Shown here: piece after piece, positions 8,031-15,380 of the stretch
Layout: every line of letters begins with the position of its first letter
Position numbering within the stretch: position 1 is the stretch's first letter
Origin: an uncultured Oxalobacteraceae bacterium
Lineage (GTDB): Bacteria > Pseudomonadota > Gammaproteobacteria > Burkholderiales > Burkholderiaceae
Direction of reading: 5' to 3'
NCBI GenBank assembly: GCA_946480015.1
Contig: CAMLIL010000070.1
Location: forward strand, 1 to 30,556
Length of the DNA: 30,556 nt
Notes under the pieces: model-generated
What the model was told of the DNA's origin: nothing
The model's input: the letters and a program-made list of their open reading frames with translations, nothing else
Databases searched by the model: none
Made by a program: the position numbers and the translations under genes

Positions 8031-9806
8031 ATGCATAAACTTCTCGTATTGGCAGGTGCCGTTGGAACCGCACTGGCGCTGGCCGGCTGTGAAACGGCGC
8101 CCAAACGCGACACGTACGACACCATCAGCGCCCAGCTGACGCCGGCCAAGGCCGGCGCCCCGGCCGTCGACGATGCCGTGGCCAACGCGCTGCTGCCGCC
8201 GGTGTCGGCGCTGGCAACCCAGTTGCCCAAGGCGCGCCAGGCCCTCGACGAGCGCTTCAATGTGTCCTTCAACAATGTGCCGGCGCAACAGTTTTTCAAT
8301 TCCATCGTGGCCGGTACGCGCTACAACATGCTGGTCCATCCCAACGTCAGCGGCACCATTTCCGCCAATCTGAAAGACGTGACGATGATCGAGGCGCTCG
8401 ACGCCGTGCGCGATATGTACGGCTACGACTACCGCATCGACGGTAACCGCATCAGCATCAAGCCGCTGACCATGCAGACCAAGATGTTCAAGGTCAACTA
8501 TTTGGTCGGCAAGCGCAAGGGCCAGTCGAACCTGCGCGTGACCTCCACCTCGGTGTCGGATGCGAACAACAACGGCCAGAATGGCCAGAATGGCCAGAAC
8601 AACAGCAACGGCGCCGACAACAGTGGCGGCAACAACGACCTGGGCAATGGCAGCAACAGTAACCGCCGTCAGCTCGACAGCGCCAATGTCCAGACCAGCC
8701 TGGAAAGCGATTTCTGGACCGATCTGCGCACCGCCATCACGGCCATTGTCGGGCCGGGCGACAAGGATGGCCGCAGCGTGGTGATCAGTCCTCAGTCGGG
8801 CGTGCTGGTGATCCGCGCCATGCCGGAAGAATTGCGCAACGTCGACATGTATCTGAAGGCGACCCAGCTGTCGGTGGACCGCCAGGTGATTCTTGAAGCG
8901 AAAATCCTCGAAGTCGAACTGAACGACAGCTTCCAGAGCGGGATCAACTGGGCATCGTTTGCCTCGTTCAAGGTCGGCCAGGAAAACCGGGTATCGGGTG
9001 GCTTCCTGTCGCCGGGTTCTACCCTGAAACCCTTGCCGTTCAGCGGCGGCCAGCCGGACGTGATCAGCGACGGCAGGAATATTGCGGCCAGCACCGGCTT
9101 CTCGCTGTCGAACGCCGCCACGGCGGCCGGGTCGATGTTTGGCCTCGCCTTCCAGACCAGTAATTTTGCCGCGCTCATTTCTTTCCTTGAATCGCAAGGG
9201 ACCGTTCACGTGCTGTCGAGCCCGCGCGTGGCCACCATCAATAATCAGAAAGCCGTGCTGAAGATCGGCACCGATGAATTCTTCGTCACGGGCGTGTCGA
9301 CCACCACCAACTCGACCGCCACCGGCAACACCGTCAGCCCGTCGGTGACCCTGCAGCCCTTCTTTTCCGGCGTCGTGCTGGACGTGACGCCGCAGATCGA
9401 CGACAAGGGCAACATCCTGCTGCACGTACACCCCTCGGTCAGCCAGGTCACTACCGTCAACAAGGGCATCAATCTGGGCAGCGCCGGCAACTACAATCTG
9501 CCACTGGCAGCCTCGTCCACGTCGGAAATCGACAGCATGGTGCGGGGCATGGATGGCCGCGTGGTCGCCATCGGCGGCCTGATGCGCCAGTCGTCCACGG
9601 CGGACAAATCGCAGGTGCCCGGTGCGGGCGGGCTGCCGATCATCGGCAATCTGTTCAAGAGCAAGGCCAATGTGAACCAGAAGCGCGAGCTGGTGGTGCT
9701 GATCAAGCCGACGATCGTCGAGAGCGCCAACAACTGGAACCAGGACCTGCTCGACGCCAAGGCGCGCGTGGAACGGCTCGACCCGCGCGGCCAGGAGCGC
9801 AACTGA
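8031..9806 (+). CDS. mshL: MSHA pilus secretin lipoprotein MshL
   Basis: Outer-membrane secretin of 591 aa through which the pilus would exit. A lipoprotein signal ends in LAGC (Cys20). The N-terminal periplasmic domains include the secretin/TonB short N-terminal domain (FNVSFNNVPAQQFFNSIVAG) and an N1-type domain. Between them lies an Asn/Gly-rich linker (about residues 178-214) built partly from three 9-bp repeats. The C-terminal beta-barrel region contains VLSSPRVATINNQKAVLKIG and the secretin signature VPGAGGLPIIGNLFK near residues 529-543, ending ELVVLIKPTIV. The start at 8031 follows an AAAGG ribosome site five bases upstream; an upstream frame opening at 7710 lies inside mshK. mshM starts 2 bp after its stop. 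Confidence 0.93.
   Translation: MHKLLVLAGAVGTALALAGCETAPKRDTYDTISAQLTPAKAGAPAVDDAVANALLPPVSALATQLPKARQALDERFNVSFNNVPAQQFFNSIVAGTRYNMLVHPNVSGTISANLKDVTMIEALDAVRDMYGYDYRIDGNRISIKPLTMQTKMFKVNYLVGKRKGQSNLRVTSTSVSDANNNGQNGQNGQNNSNGADNSGGNNDLGNGSNSNRRQLDSANVQTSLESDFWTDLRTAITAIVGPGDKDGRSVVISPQSGVLVIRAMPEELRNVDMYLKATQLSVDRQVILEAKILEVELNDSFQSGINWASFASFKVGQENRVSGGFLSPGSTLKPLPFSGGQPDVISDGRNIAASTGFSLSNAATAAGSMFGLAFQTSNFAALISFLESQGTVHVLSSPRVATINNQKAVLKIGTDEFFVTGVSTTTNSTATGNTVSPSVTLQPFFSGVVLDVTPQIDDKGNILLHVHPSVSQVTTVNKGINLGSAGNYNLPLAASSTSEIDSMVRGMDGRVVAIGGLMRQSSTADKSQVPGAGGLPIIGNLFKSKANVNQKRELVVLIKPTIVESANNWNQDLLDAKARVERLDPRGQERN
8563..8670 (+). repeat. Asn/Gly low-complexity linker in mshL with 9-bp tandem repeats
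   Basis: Within mshL, codons about 178-214 encode a linker of mainly Asn, Gly, Gln and Ser. At 8571-8597 it contains three in-register 9-bp units (AACGGCCAG, then AATGGCCAG twice), each coding for Asn-Gly-Gln. Because the unit is a multiple of three, slippage would change linker length without breaking the frame. It falls in the periplasmic part of the secretin, between two globular domains. Confidence 0.75.
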
Positions 9807-9808
9807 CC

Positions 9809-10699
9809 ATGTACACCGCGCACTTCGGGCTACGCGAAATTCCGTTCGGGATCACGCCCGACACCAGCTATTTCTTCACCAGCCCGCATTCGCAGGAAGC
9901 CTTGAATACCTTGCTGGTGGCGGCCAAGAATGGCGAGGGATTCATCAAGATCACCGGCGAAGTCGGCACCGGCAAGACCCTGTTGTGCCGGAAGTTCATG
10001 GCCACCCTGGATAGCGACTTCGTCACCGCCTACATTCCCAATCCCTTCCTGGAGCCGCGCACCCTGATGCTGGCCCTGGCGGACGAACTGGAAATCGCGC
10101 AGGAAAAGGATGTCGACCAGCACCAGATGCTCAAGGCCATCATGAACCGGCTGATGGAACTGGCGGGGCAGGGCAAGCGGGTGCTGCTGTGCCTGGACGA
10201 AGCGCAAGCCATTCCCGTGGAAAGCCTGGAAGCGCTGCGCCTGCTGACCAATCTGGAAACGGAAAAGCGCAAGCTGCTGCAGATCGTGCTGTTCGGTCAG
10301 CCTGAACTGAATCGCAACCTGGCGCTCGAGCGCATCCGCCAGCTGGCCCAGCGCATCACCTTTCACTATCACCTGGGTCCGCTGTCGCGCGACGACCTGG
10401 AATATTACGTTGCGCACCGCCTGCGCGTTGCCGGCTATACCGGCGCGCGCCTGTTCAGCCGCGCGGCGATCCGCCGCCTGTATTCGGCCAGCGGCGGCAT
10501 TCCGCGCCTGGTGAATATCCTGGCACACAAGGCCTTGATGCTGTCCTATGGCCAGGGCAAGCAGCAGGTCAGCGGCAAGCACATGAATGCCGCCGCGCGC
10601 GACACCATGTCGATCAAGCGCCGCGTCTGGCCATGGGCAGCCGGTCTCGCGCTGGCGCTGGCCGCCGCCGGCGGGCTTACCTGGGTGTTGAGAGCATGA
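9809..10699 (+). CDS. mshM: MSHA biogenesis AAA ATPase MshM (ExeA-like)
   Basis: A 296-aa AAA-type ATPase of the ExeA/GspA/MshM family. It opens MYTAHFGLREIPFGITPDTS, the family N-terminus, followed by Walker A GEVGTGKT at residues 50-57 and Walker B VLLCLDEAQ with Asp130-Glu131. The segment ASGGIPRLVNILAHKALMLS is the sensor-2/lid motif of this family. The last 26 residues are a hydrophobic helix (AAGLALALAAAGGLTWVL) that likely anchors it in the inner membrane. ExeA relatives use ATP to help secretins pass or anchor to peptidoglycan; MshM is presumed to do this for MshL. It is not the pilus extension motor. Its stop overlaps mshN by 4 bp (ATGA). Confidence 0.92.
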   Translation: MYTAHFGLREIPFGITPDTSYFFTSPHSQEALNTLLVAAKNGEGFIKITGEVGTGKTLLCRKFMATLDSDFVTAYIPNPFLEPRTLMLALADELEIAQEKDVDQHQMLKAIMNRLMELAGQGKRVLLCLDEAQAIPVESLEALRLLTNLETEKRKLLQIVLFGQPELNRNLALERIRQLAQRITFHYHLGPLSRDDLEYYVAHRLRVAGYTGARLFSRAAIRRLYSASGGIPRLVNILAHKALMLSYGQGKQQVSGKHMNAAARDTMSIKRRVWPWAAGLALALAAAGGLTWVLRA

Positions 10700-11712
10700 G
10701 CCTGATTAACAAGATGCTGCAGGACCTCGACGCGCGCGGCACGCCGGGGGGCGCTGCGCTGCAGGCCGAGATTCGTCCAGTGGCGCGCGCCGAACGCAGG
10801 ATGGCGCTGCCGGTGGTGCTGGTCAGCGCCCTGAGTGCGGTGGCGCTCGCCGTGGGCGGATATTCGGCCTGGCGTTATTATCAGCAGCGTGCGCTGCCCG
10901 CGCCCAAGCCGGTGGTGCTGGCCGTGCCCAAGGCGGTTCCTGCGCCGCCGAAGCCAGTCCCGCCTCCGGTCGCGGCCGTCTCCTTGCCGGTCGTCGCAGC
11001 CGCGGTGCCGCCACCTGAAGTGCCGAAGCCGGTCAAGACTGTCAGCAAGAAACCGAAGGCCGTCGTCAAAAAAACTGCGCCGGAACCGCCACGCAACAGG
11101 CTGGCGGCCGTGAGGCCGGCCGCGCCAAAAGCTTCCGCACCGGCCGCCCCCGCGCGCGCCGAGTCCGAATACCAGCGCGCGCTCGGTGCGATTTCCGAAG
11201 GCCGCATCGGCGATGGCATGGCGGCGCTGGAACAGGCGCTGCGCATCGATCCCCGTCACGAAGGTGCGCGCCAGACCCTGGTCGGCCTGCTGATCGAAGC
11301 GCGCCGTCTTGATGACGCCATGCGCCATTTGCAAGCGGCATTGGCACTGGACACGCGCCAGCCGGCGATGGCAATGCTCCTGGCACGCCTGCAGATCGAA
11401 CGTGGCGGCAATGGCATCGAAACCTTGCTGCGCACGCTGCCGGCAGCGGCGGGCAAGCCCGACTATCACGCCTTCCTGGGCGGCGCCCTCCAGCGTGCCG
11501 AGCGCTATCACGAAGCGGCTGAGCAGTACCTGGCCGCCGTGCGCGGCGCACCGCAAAATGGCGTGTGGCTGATGGGGCTTGGGCTGGCCTTGCAGGGCGA
11601 CCACCGTAATGCCGAAGCGCTGGACGCCTTCCAGCGCGCGCGTGCCACCGGCAATCTGTCGGTGGAGCTGCAGAGTTTCGTTGAACGTAAAATCGGCCAG
11701 CTGAACCGCTAG
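10696..11712 (+). CDS. mshN: MSHA biogenesis TPR protein MshN
   Basis: Predicted 338-aa bitopic protein and last gene of the rightward pilus operon. The N-terminal MSLINKMLQDLDAR is the conserved MshN/GspB-like cytoplasmic motif. A transmembrane helix follows at about residues 37-57, then a Pro/Ala/Val/Lys-rich periplasmic linker (about 65-150) and tetratricopeptide repeats (about 155-330, such as YQRALGAISEGRIGDGMAAL and YHEAAEQYLAAVRGAPQNGV). The start at 10696 gives the ATGA overlap with mshM. MshM and MshN likely form an ExeA/ExeB-like pair at the inner membrane. In classical loci mshE follows; here the next gene is on the opposite strand, so the operon ends. Confidence 0.88.
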   Translation: MSLINKMLQDLDARGTPGGAALQAEIRPVARAERRMALPVVLVSALSAVALAVGGYSAWRYYQQRALPAPKPVVLAVPKAVPAPPKPVPPPVAAVSLPVVAAAVPPPEVPKPVKTVSKKPKAVVKKTAPEPPRNRLAAVRPAAPKASAPAAPARAESEYQRALGAISEGRIGDGMAALEQALRIDPRHEGARQTLVGLLIEARRLDDAMRHLQAALALDTRQPAMAMLLARLQIERGGNGIETLLRTLPAAAGKPDYHAFLGGALQRAERYHEAAEQYLAAVRGAPQNGVWLMGLGLALQGDHRNAEALDAFQRARATGNLSVELQSFVERKIGQLNR

Positions 11713-11897
11713 CCGAAAGTGCGCGGGAATGCGTGGTGCGGAAGTGCGTTCCACGTGCATGCCGCGCGTGACGAATTTCGCAGCGCGGAGGACAGGCGGC
11801 GCACACGCTCGATGTCGCGGAGATGGGCCGGCCGAAGCGATTGATGTTTGCCGCCCTCGGCGGCTTCAAGAAGGCGAACGCTCTTCCAGCCAGGGCC
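11713..11897. other. Convergent spacer between mshN and the HD-GYP-like gene
   Basis: This 185-bp stretch between converging genes has no convincing coding region. It contains a compact hairpin GCCGCC-CTC-GGCGGC at 11850-11864, about 35 bp beyond the stop of the leftward HD-GYP-like gene's neighbour boundary, but without a following T-run in either direction. It may act in transcript ending or be incidental in GC-rich DNA. Confidence 0.35.
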
Positions 11898-12899
11898 TCA
11901 CAGGCTGGCCAGTTCGCCCCACACCTGCTGCATCGTAAAGCGCAGATGCGCCTGATCTTCATGCAGCGCTTCGGCCAGCCCATACCCGTCGGCGCTGGTG
12001 AGGCAGTGCAGCGGTTGCGCCAGCATGGCGCCGGCTTCGTCGCGCAGCAGGCAGACCTTGACCGCGTCGACACCACCCACCACCACCCCTGTCTGGCCGT
12101 TCTGCAGGCGCACCAGCGTGCCGGACGGCCAGGCGCCGATACACTGCATGAACTGCTGCATCAATTCGGGATCGACTTCGCGCGCGAGGCGTTCCAGCGC
12201 CTCCGGCGGCAGCAGCGAACGGCGGTAATTGCGCGCCGACACCAGCGCGCAGTAGCGGTCGGCCAGGGCGATCAGCCTGGCGTTGTCGGCGATCTCGTCG
12301 CCCATGCGGCCTTCGGGGTAGCCGCTGCCATCGCTGTTTTCGTGATGCAGCAGCACATAATTGAGCCATTCCTCGTCGTTGACGCCGGCCCAGCGCAGCA
12401 GCTCGACGCTCTCGTGCGGATGGCGCCGCACCATCGCGCGCTCTTCGCTGGTGAGCGCGCCGTCGCGGCCATGGAAGACCTCGGCCTGGCGCACCATGCC
12501 CACGTTCATGGTCAGCGCGGCCGCTGCCACCAGTTGCAGTTCGGCGTCGGACTTGCCCATGGCGGCGCCCAGCAGCGCCACCACCACGGCGCTTTCGGTG
12601 CAGTGGCGCACGCCGTACGGGCCGGCGATCTGATTGAGCAGCACCGTGCCCAGTGCGACCTCGGGCGCGCGCCGCACCGCCGCGACCAGCTCGGCCGCGA
12701 TGGTGCGCAGTTCGGTATCGGCGTTCGCGTGATTGCGCAGCCCGATCAGGGTATGTTCGAGCCGTTTGTTCAGATCGTTCAGGGTGTGCAGCACCGAGGA
12801 CGACACGGGCGGGGGCGCGGGCGCCACCGGGGCCGCGGGCGCTTGCGCCGGCGGGACGCCGAACAGCAGCTCGGTCAGCTTGATGCGCCTGAATGCCAT
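11898..12899 (-). CDS. HD-GYP-like protein with degenerate catalytic HD dyad
   Basis: A 333-aa protein of the HD-GYP phosphodiesterase superfamily, enzymes that hydrolyse cyclic di-GMP. After a Pro/Ala-rich linker (residues 14-34) it has a helical region and an HD-GYP-type core. His99, the conserved HP at 160-161, HHE at 185-187, DGSGYP at 190-195 and ALADRY (Asp214) are all present. The position that normally reads LHDIGK is LTMNVGM here (residues 130-135), so the His-Asp metal dyad and the following Lys are lost. It probably binds rather than cleaves cyclic dinucleotides, or does something else. A C-terminal beta-rich region (GTLVRLQNGQTGVVVGGVD) follows, as in many such proteins. It is the last of three leftward genes, 18 bp after the aminotransferase. 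A role with the nearby pilus is only suggested by proximity. Confidence 0.8.
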   Translation of the reverse strand: MAFRRIKLTELLFGVPPAQAPAAPVAPAPPPVSSSVLHTLNDLNKRLEHTLIGLRNHANADTELRTIAAELVAAVRRAPEVALGTVLLNQIAGPYGVRHCTESAVVVALLGAAMGKSDAELQLVAAAALTMNVGMVRQAEVFHGRDGALTSEERAMVRRHPHESVELLRWAGVNDEEWLNYVLLHHENSDGSGYPEGRMGDEIADNARLIALADRYCALVSARNYRRSLLPPEALERLAREVDPELMQQFMQCIGAWPSGTLVRLQNGQTGVVVGGVDAVKVCLLRDEAGAMLAQPLHCLTSADGYGLAEALHEDQAHLRFTMQQVWGELASL

Positions 12900-12917
12900 G
12901 CCTGTCTCCCGGCGGTA

Positions 12918-14075
12918 TTAGAGCCTGGCCAGCCGGTCGAGCGCCAGGCGCAGGGTGTCGTCCTTTTTTGCAAAGCAGAAGCGCACGATGCCGGACTCGG
13001 TCGCATCGCTGTAAAAGGCCGACACGGGAATCGCTGCAACCTTGATTTCGCTGGTCAGCCACTCTGCAAAGTCCGCCTCCAGTATAGGCGAAATCGCGTC
13101 GTATCTGACACATTGAAAATAGGTTCCGTCGGATGGCAGCAACGTGAAGCGCGTGGCGCGCAATCCGTCGCGGAACAAGTCGCGTTTGCGCTGGTAAAAC
13201 GCGGGCAGATCGCGGTAGGGCGCCGGATCGGCCAGGTGCGCGGCCAGGGCATGCTGCATTGGCGTATTGACCGAAAAGACGTTGTACTGGTGGACCTTGC
13301 GGAACTCCGCCGTCAACGTTGCCGGCGCGGCCACGTAGCCGATTTTCCATCCGGTGACATGGTAGGTCTTGCCGAAGCTCGATACCACGAAGGCGCGTTC
13401 GGCCAGTTCCGGATAGCGGCACAGCGACTCGTGCTGGCGGCCGTCGTACACCATGTGCTCGTAGACTTCGTCGGAAAGCAGCAGCACGCCGGTGCCGCGC
13501 ACGATGTCGGCCAGGGCGCGGATATCGGCCTGGCGCAGGACCGAGCCGGTCGGATTGTGCGGGGTATTGATGATGATCAGGCGGGTGCGCCCGTTCACCG
13601 CCGCCGCCACCTCGTTCCAGGGAACCGAAAAACCGCGCTCGCCCAGCCGCATCTGCACCCGCACCGGCACGCCACCGGCCAGCGCGATGGCCGGCAGATA
13701 GCTGTCGTAGACCGGCTCGATGACGATCACTTCGTCGCCCGGATGCACGCAGCACAGGATGGCGGTGGTCAAGGCCTGGGTGGCGCCGGCGGTCACGGTG
13801 ATCTCGCTGGCGGCGTCGTAGCGGGCGCCATAGGTGAGGCCGATCTTGGCGGCGATGGCATCGAGCAGCGGCGCCGCGCCGGCCATCGGCGGATATTGAT
13901 TATGGCCGGCACGCATGGCCTGGTCGACCCGGTCGAGCAGGGCCGGGTCGCAGGCAAAGTCCGGAAACCCCTGGCCCAGGTTGACCGCCTGGTGCTCGGC
14001 GGCCAGGGCCGACATGCGGGTGAAAATGGTGGTGCCCACGGCGGGCAATTTAGTCGGCAGGAATGGCGTGGACAT
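12918..14075 (-). CDS. PLP-dependent aminotransferase, YbdL-like (methionine aminotransferase)
   Basis: A 385-aa fold-type I aminotransferase. It has the class I/II signatures: VNLGQGFPDF near the N-terminus, the substrate-side NTPHNPTG motif, LLSDEVYEHMVYDG and the PLP lysine in SSFGKTYHVTGWKIGY. GQGFPDF and this FGKTYHVTGWK stretch with the length are characteristic of YbdL, which transaminates methionine and some aromatic amino acids with 2-oxo acids and is used in methionine salvage. I chose the ATG at 14075 (MSTPFLP), which gives a length matching E. coli YbdL (386 aa); a TTG at 14099 would add eight residues. Family is certain; substrate is inferred. Confidence 0.85.
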   Translation of the reverse strand: MSTPFLPTKLPAVGTTIFTRMSALAAEHQAVNLGQGFPDFACDPALLDRVDQAMRAGHNQYPPMAGAAPLLDAIAAKIGLTYGARYDAASEITVTAGATQALTTAILCCVHPGDEVIVIEPVYDSYLPAIALAGGVPVRVQMRLGERGFSVPWNEVAAAVNGRTRLIIINTPHNPTGSVLRQADIRALADIVRGTGVLLLSDEVYEHMVYDGRQHESLCRYPELAERAFVVSSFGKTYHVTGWKIGYVAAPATLTAEFRKVHQYNVFSVNTPMQHALAAHLADPAPYRDLPAFYQRKRDLFRDGLRATRFTLLPSDGTYFQCVRYDAISPILEADFAEWLTSEIKVAAIPVSAFYSDATESGIVRFCFAKKDDTLRLALDRLARL

Positions 14076-14105
14076 GGTGAGGAACAGCGGTCGTTGCAAT
14101 ACCGT

Positions 14106-14543
14106 CTATTCTAGCTTGAGCCAGGCTTCCGGCTGCATGATCCGGAAAAGGCCGGCCTGCGCGGTCTTGCGCGCCAGCTTCAGCAGCGCTTTATCCTTGG
14201 TGATGAGAATCTCGGCGCCCGCATCGCGCGCCACTTCCAGAAACTTCTGGTCGTCCTTGTCGGTGCACACCGGCAGGCGGATCAGTTTGGGCTGCGGCTC
14301 GACCACCGTGATCAGGGTGTCGAAACGTTCGGCGGAGGTGGCCCGCGTGGTCTCGTCCAGCGGCAGATGGGAATAGTGCAGAACGACCCGGTATTCGTCG
14401 CGGCAATCGGCGCGGGTGACGGCTTGCACCGTGCCGCTTTCGATGGCGGCCAGGAGGTTCGCCCAGCGCGGATCGTGGAACACGAACAGGTCGAGGCAGA
14501 CATTGGTGTCAAGCACGATGCGTTTGGCTGGAGCAGGTATCAT
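14106..14543 (-). CDS. PIN-domain protein (putative toxin family, COG1569-like)
   Basis: A 145-aa PIN-domain protein. PIN domains are metal-dependent ribonucleases and many are toxins of toxin-antitoxin pairs. The acidic residues expected for the active site are visible: Asp12 in VLDTNV, Glu50 in CRDEYR, Asp97/98 in [12 protein letters not shown] and Asp117 in LITKD. This pattern, especially [13 protein letters not shown], points to the 'putative toxin PIN domain' family. No small antitoxin gene is adjacent: upstream is the divergent yaaA 35 bp away, and 30 bp downstream is the aminotransferase on the same strand. It may be a stand-alone nuclease of housekeeping type rather than a toxin. The ATG at 14543 lacks an obvious ribosome site. 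Confidence 0.78.
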   Translation of the reverse strand: MIPAPAKRIVLDTNVCLDLFVFHDPRWANLLAAIESGTVQAVTRADCRDEYRVVLHYSHLPLDETTRATSAERFDTLITVVEPQPKLIRLPVCTDKDDQKFLEVARDAGAEILITKDKALLKLARKTAQAGLFRIMQPEAWLKLE

Positions 14544-14578
14544 GTCGGGTTGTTTTATTGAATGTTGAATTGAATCTT

Positions 14579-15346
14579 ATGCTGATTGTTCTGTCGCCCG
14601 CCAAATCGCTCGACTTCGATACCCCCGTCACCACCAAGCTCCAGACCACGCCCGACTTCCTCGACCGTTCCGCCCAGCTGATCGATGCGCTGCGCGCCTA
14701 TTCGCCCGGCCAGCTTGCCGAGCTCATGAGCATATCCGATGCGCTGTCGGTGCTCAACGTCGGCCGCTACGCGAGCTGGACGCCGGACACCAGCGAAGCG
14801 CGCCAGGCCATCATGGCCTTCAATGGCGACGTCTATAACGGCTTCGCCGCGCGCTCCTTGAAACCGAAGCAGCTGGGCTGGGCGCAGGACCATGTGCGCA
14901 TCCTGTCGGGCCTGTATGGCGTGCTGCGCCCGTTCGACCTGATTCATCCGCACCGGCTGGAGATGGGCACCAGGCTGGGCACGGCGCAAGGCAAGGACTT
15001 GTACGGCTTCTGGGGCGACAGCGTGACCGCGGCGCTGAACCGGCAAATTGCCGACACGGGTGCGCAGGTGCTGGTCAATCTGGCGTCGGAGGAATATTTC
15101 AAGTCGGTCAGGCCGAAGCTGCTGGACGTTCCGGTGATCACCCCGGTGTTCGAGGAATGGAAGGGCGGGCGCTATAAAATCATTTCCTTCTTCGCCAAGC
15201 AGGCGCGCGGCATGATGGCGCGCTACGCGGCGGAAAAAGGTTTGAGCGACGCGGCCAAGCTGAAGAACTTCAAGGTCGATGGCTATGCCTTCGACAGGAA
15301 GGCATCGTCGGAGTCGTCGTGGGTGTTCCGCCGCAGGGTGGACTAG
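14579..15346 (+). CDS. yaaA: Peroxide stress protein YaaA (DUF328/UPF0246)
   Basis: A 255-aa protein, matching the roughly 258 aa of E. coli YaaA. It opens [16 protein letters not shown], the hallmark N-terminus, with [32 protein letters not shown] and [13 protein letters not shown] further on, all strongly conserved in this family. YaaA limits DNA and protein damage during hydrogen peroxide stress by lowering intracellular free iron; in E. coli it is under OxyR. I saw no clear OxyR site in the 35-bp spacer to the PIN gene. The start at 14579 is directly before the family N-terminus; a GTG-type extension upstream (MNVELNL) is not conserved-looking. It converges on bamD with a hairpin between. 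Confidence 0.95.
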   Translation: MLIVLSPAKSLDFDTPVTTKLQTTPDFLDRSAQLIDALRAYSPGQLAELMSISDALSVLNVGRYASWTPDTSEARQAIMAFNGDVYNGFAARSLKPKQLGWAQDHVRILSGLYGVLRPFDLIHPHRLEMGTRLGTAQGKDLYGFWGDSVTAALNRQIADTGAQVLVNLASEEYFKSVRPKLLDVPVITPVFEEWKGGRYKIISFFAKQARGMMARYAAEKGLSDAAKLKNFKVDGYAFDRKASSESSWVFRRRVD

Positions 15347-15350
15347 TACC

Positions 15351-15376
15351 GTCGTCCCCGCTTGCGCGAGGACGAC
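15351..15376. terminator. Hairpin between convergent yaaA and bamD (REP-like)
   Basis: An inverted repeat GTCGTCC (15351-15357) and GGACGAC (15370-15376) with an inner CGC/GCG stem, one C-A mismatch and loop TTGC. It fills almost all of the 34-bp spacer between the convergent stops of yaaA and bamD, so it could end transcripts from both sides. There is no T-tract. The CGTCGTCCCCGC core resembles short palindromes scattered through intergenic spaces in related betaproteobacteria, but I cannot confirm copy number from one window. Confidence 0.5.
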
Positions 15377-15380
15377 TGCA

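Noticed and set aside
8019..9431. A long minus-strand frame opposite mshL
   Set aside because: It is the antisense shadow of a confident secretin gene.
11850..11864. GCCGCC-CTC-GGCGGC as a terminator for mshN
   Set aside because: It lies about 138 bp after mshN and has no T-tract; short GC palindromes are expected by chance in this base composition.
11959..13755. A 598-codon minus-strand frame overlapping the same region
   Set aside because: It is out of frame with the real aminotransferase and HD-GYP genes and is Arg/Ala-rich with no motif.
11823..14114. A 763-codon open frame on the plus strand across the HD-GYP-like and aminotransferase genes
   Set aside because: It is antisense to two well-recognised genes, and its product is rich in His, Gln, Arg and Ala with no domain, as expected from a GC-rich shadow frame.
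14106..15346. The PIN gene and yaaA as a toxin-antitoxin pair
   Set aside because: They are divergent and yaaA is a well-known peroxide-stress protein with no antitoxin features.
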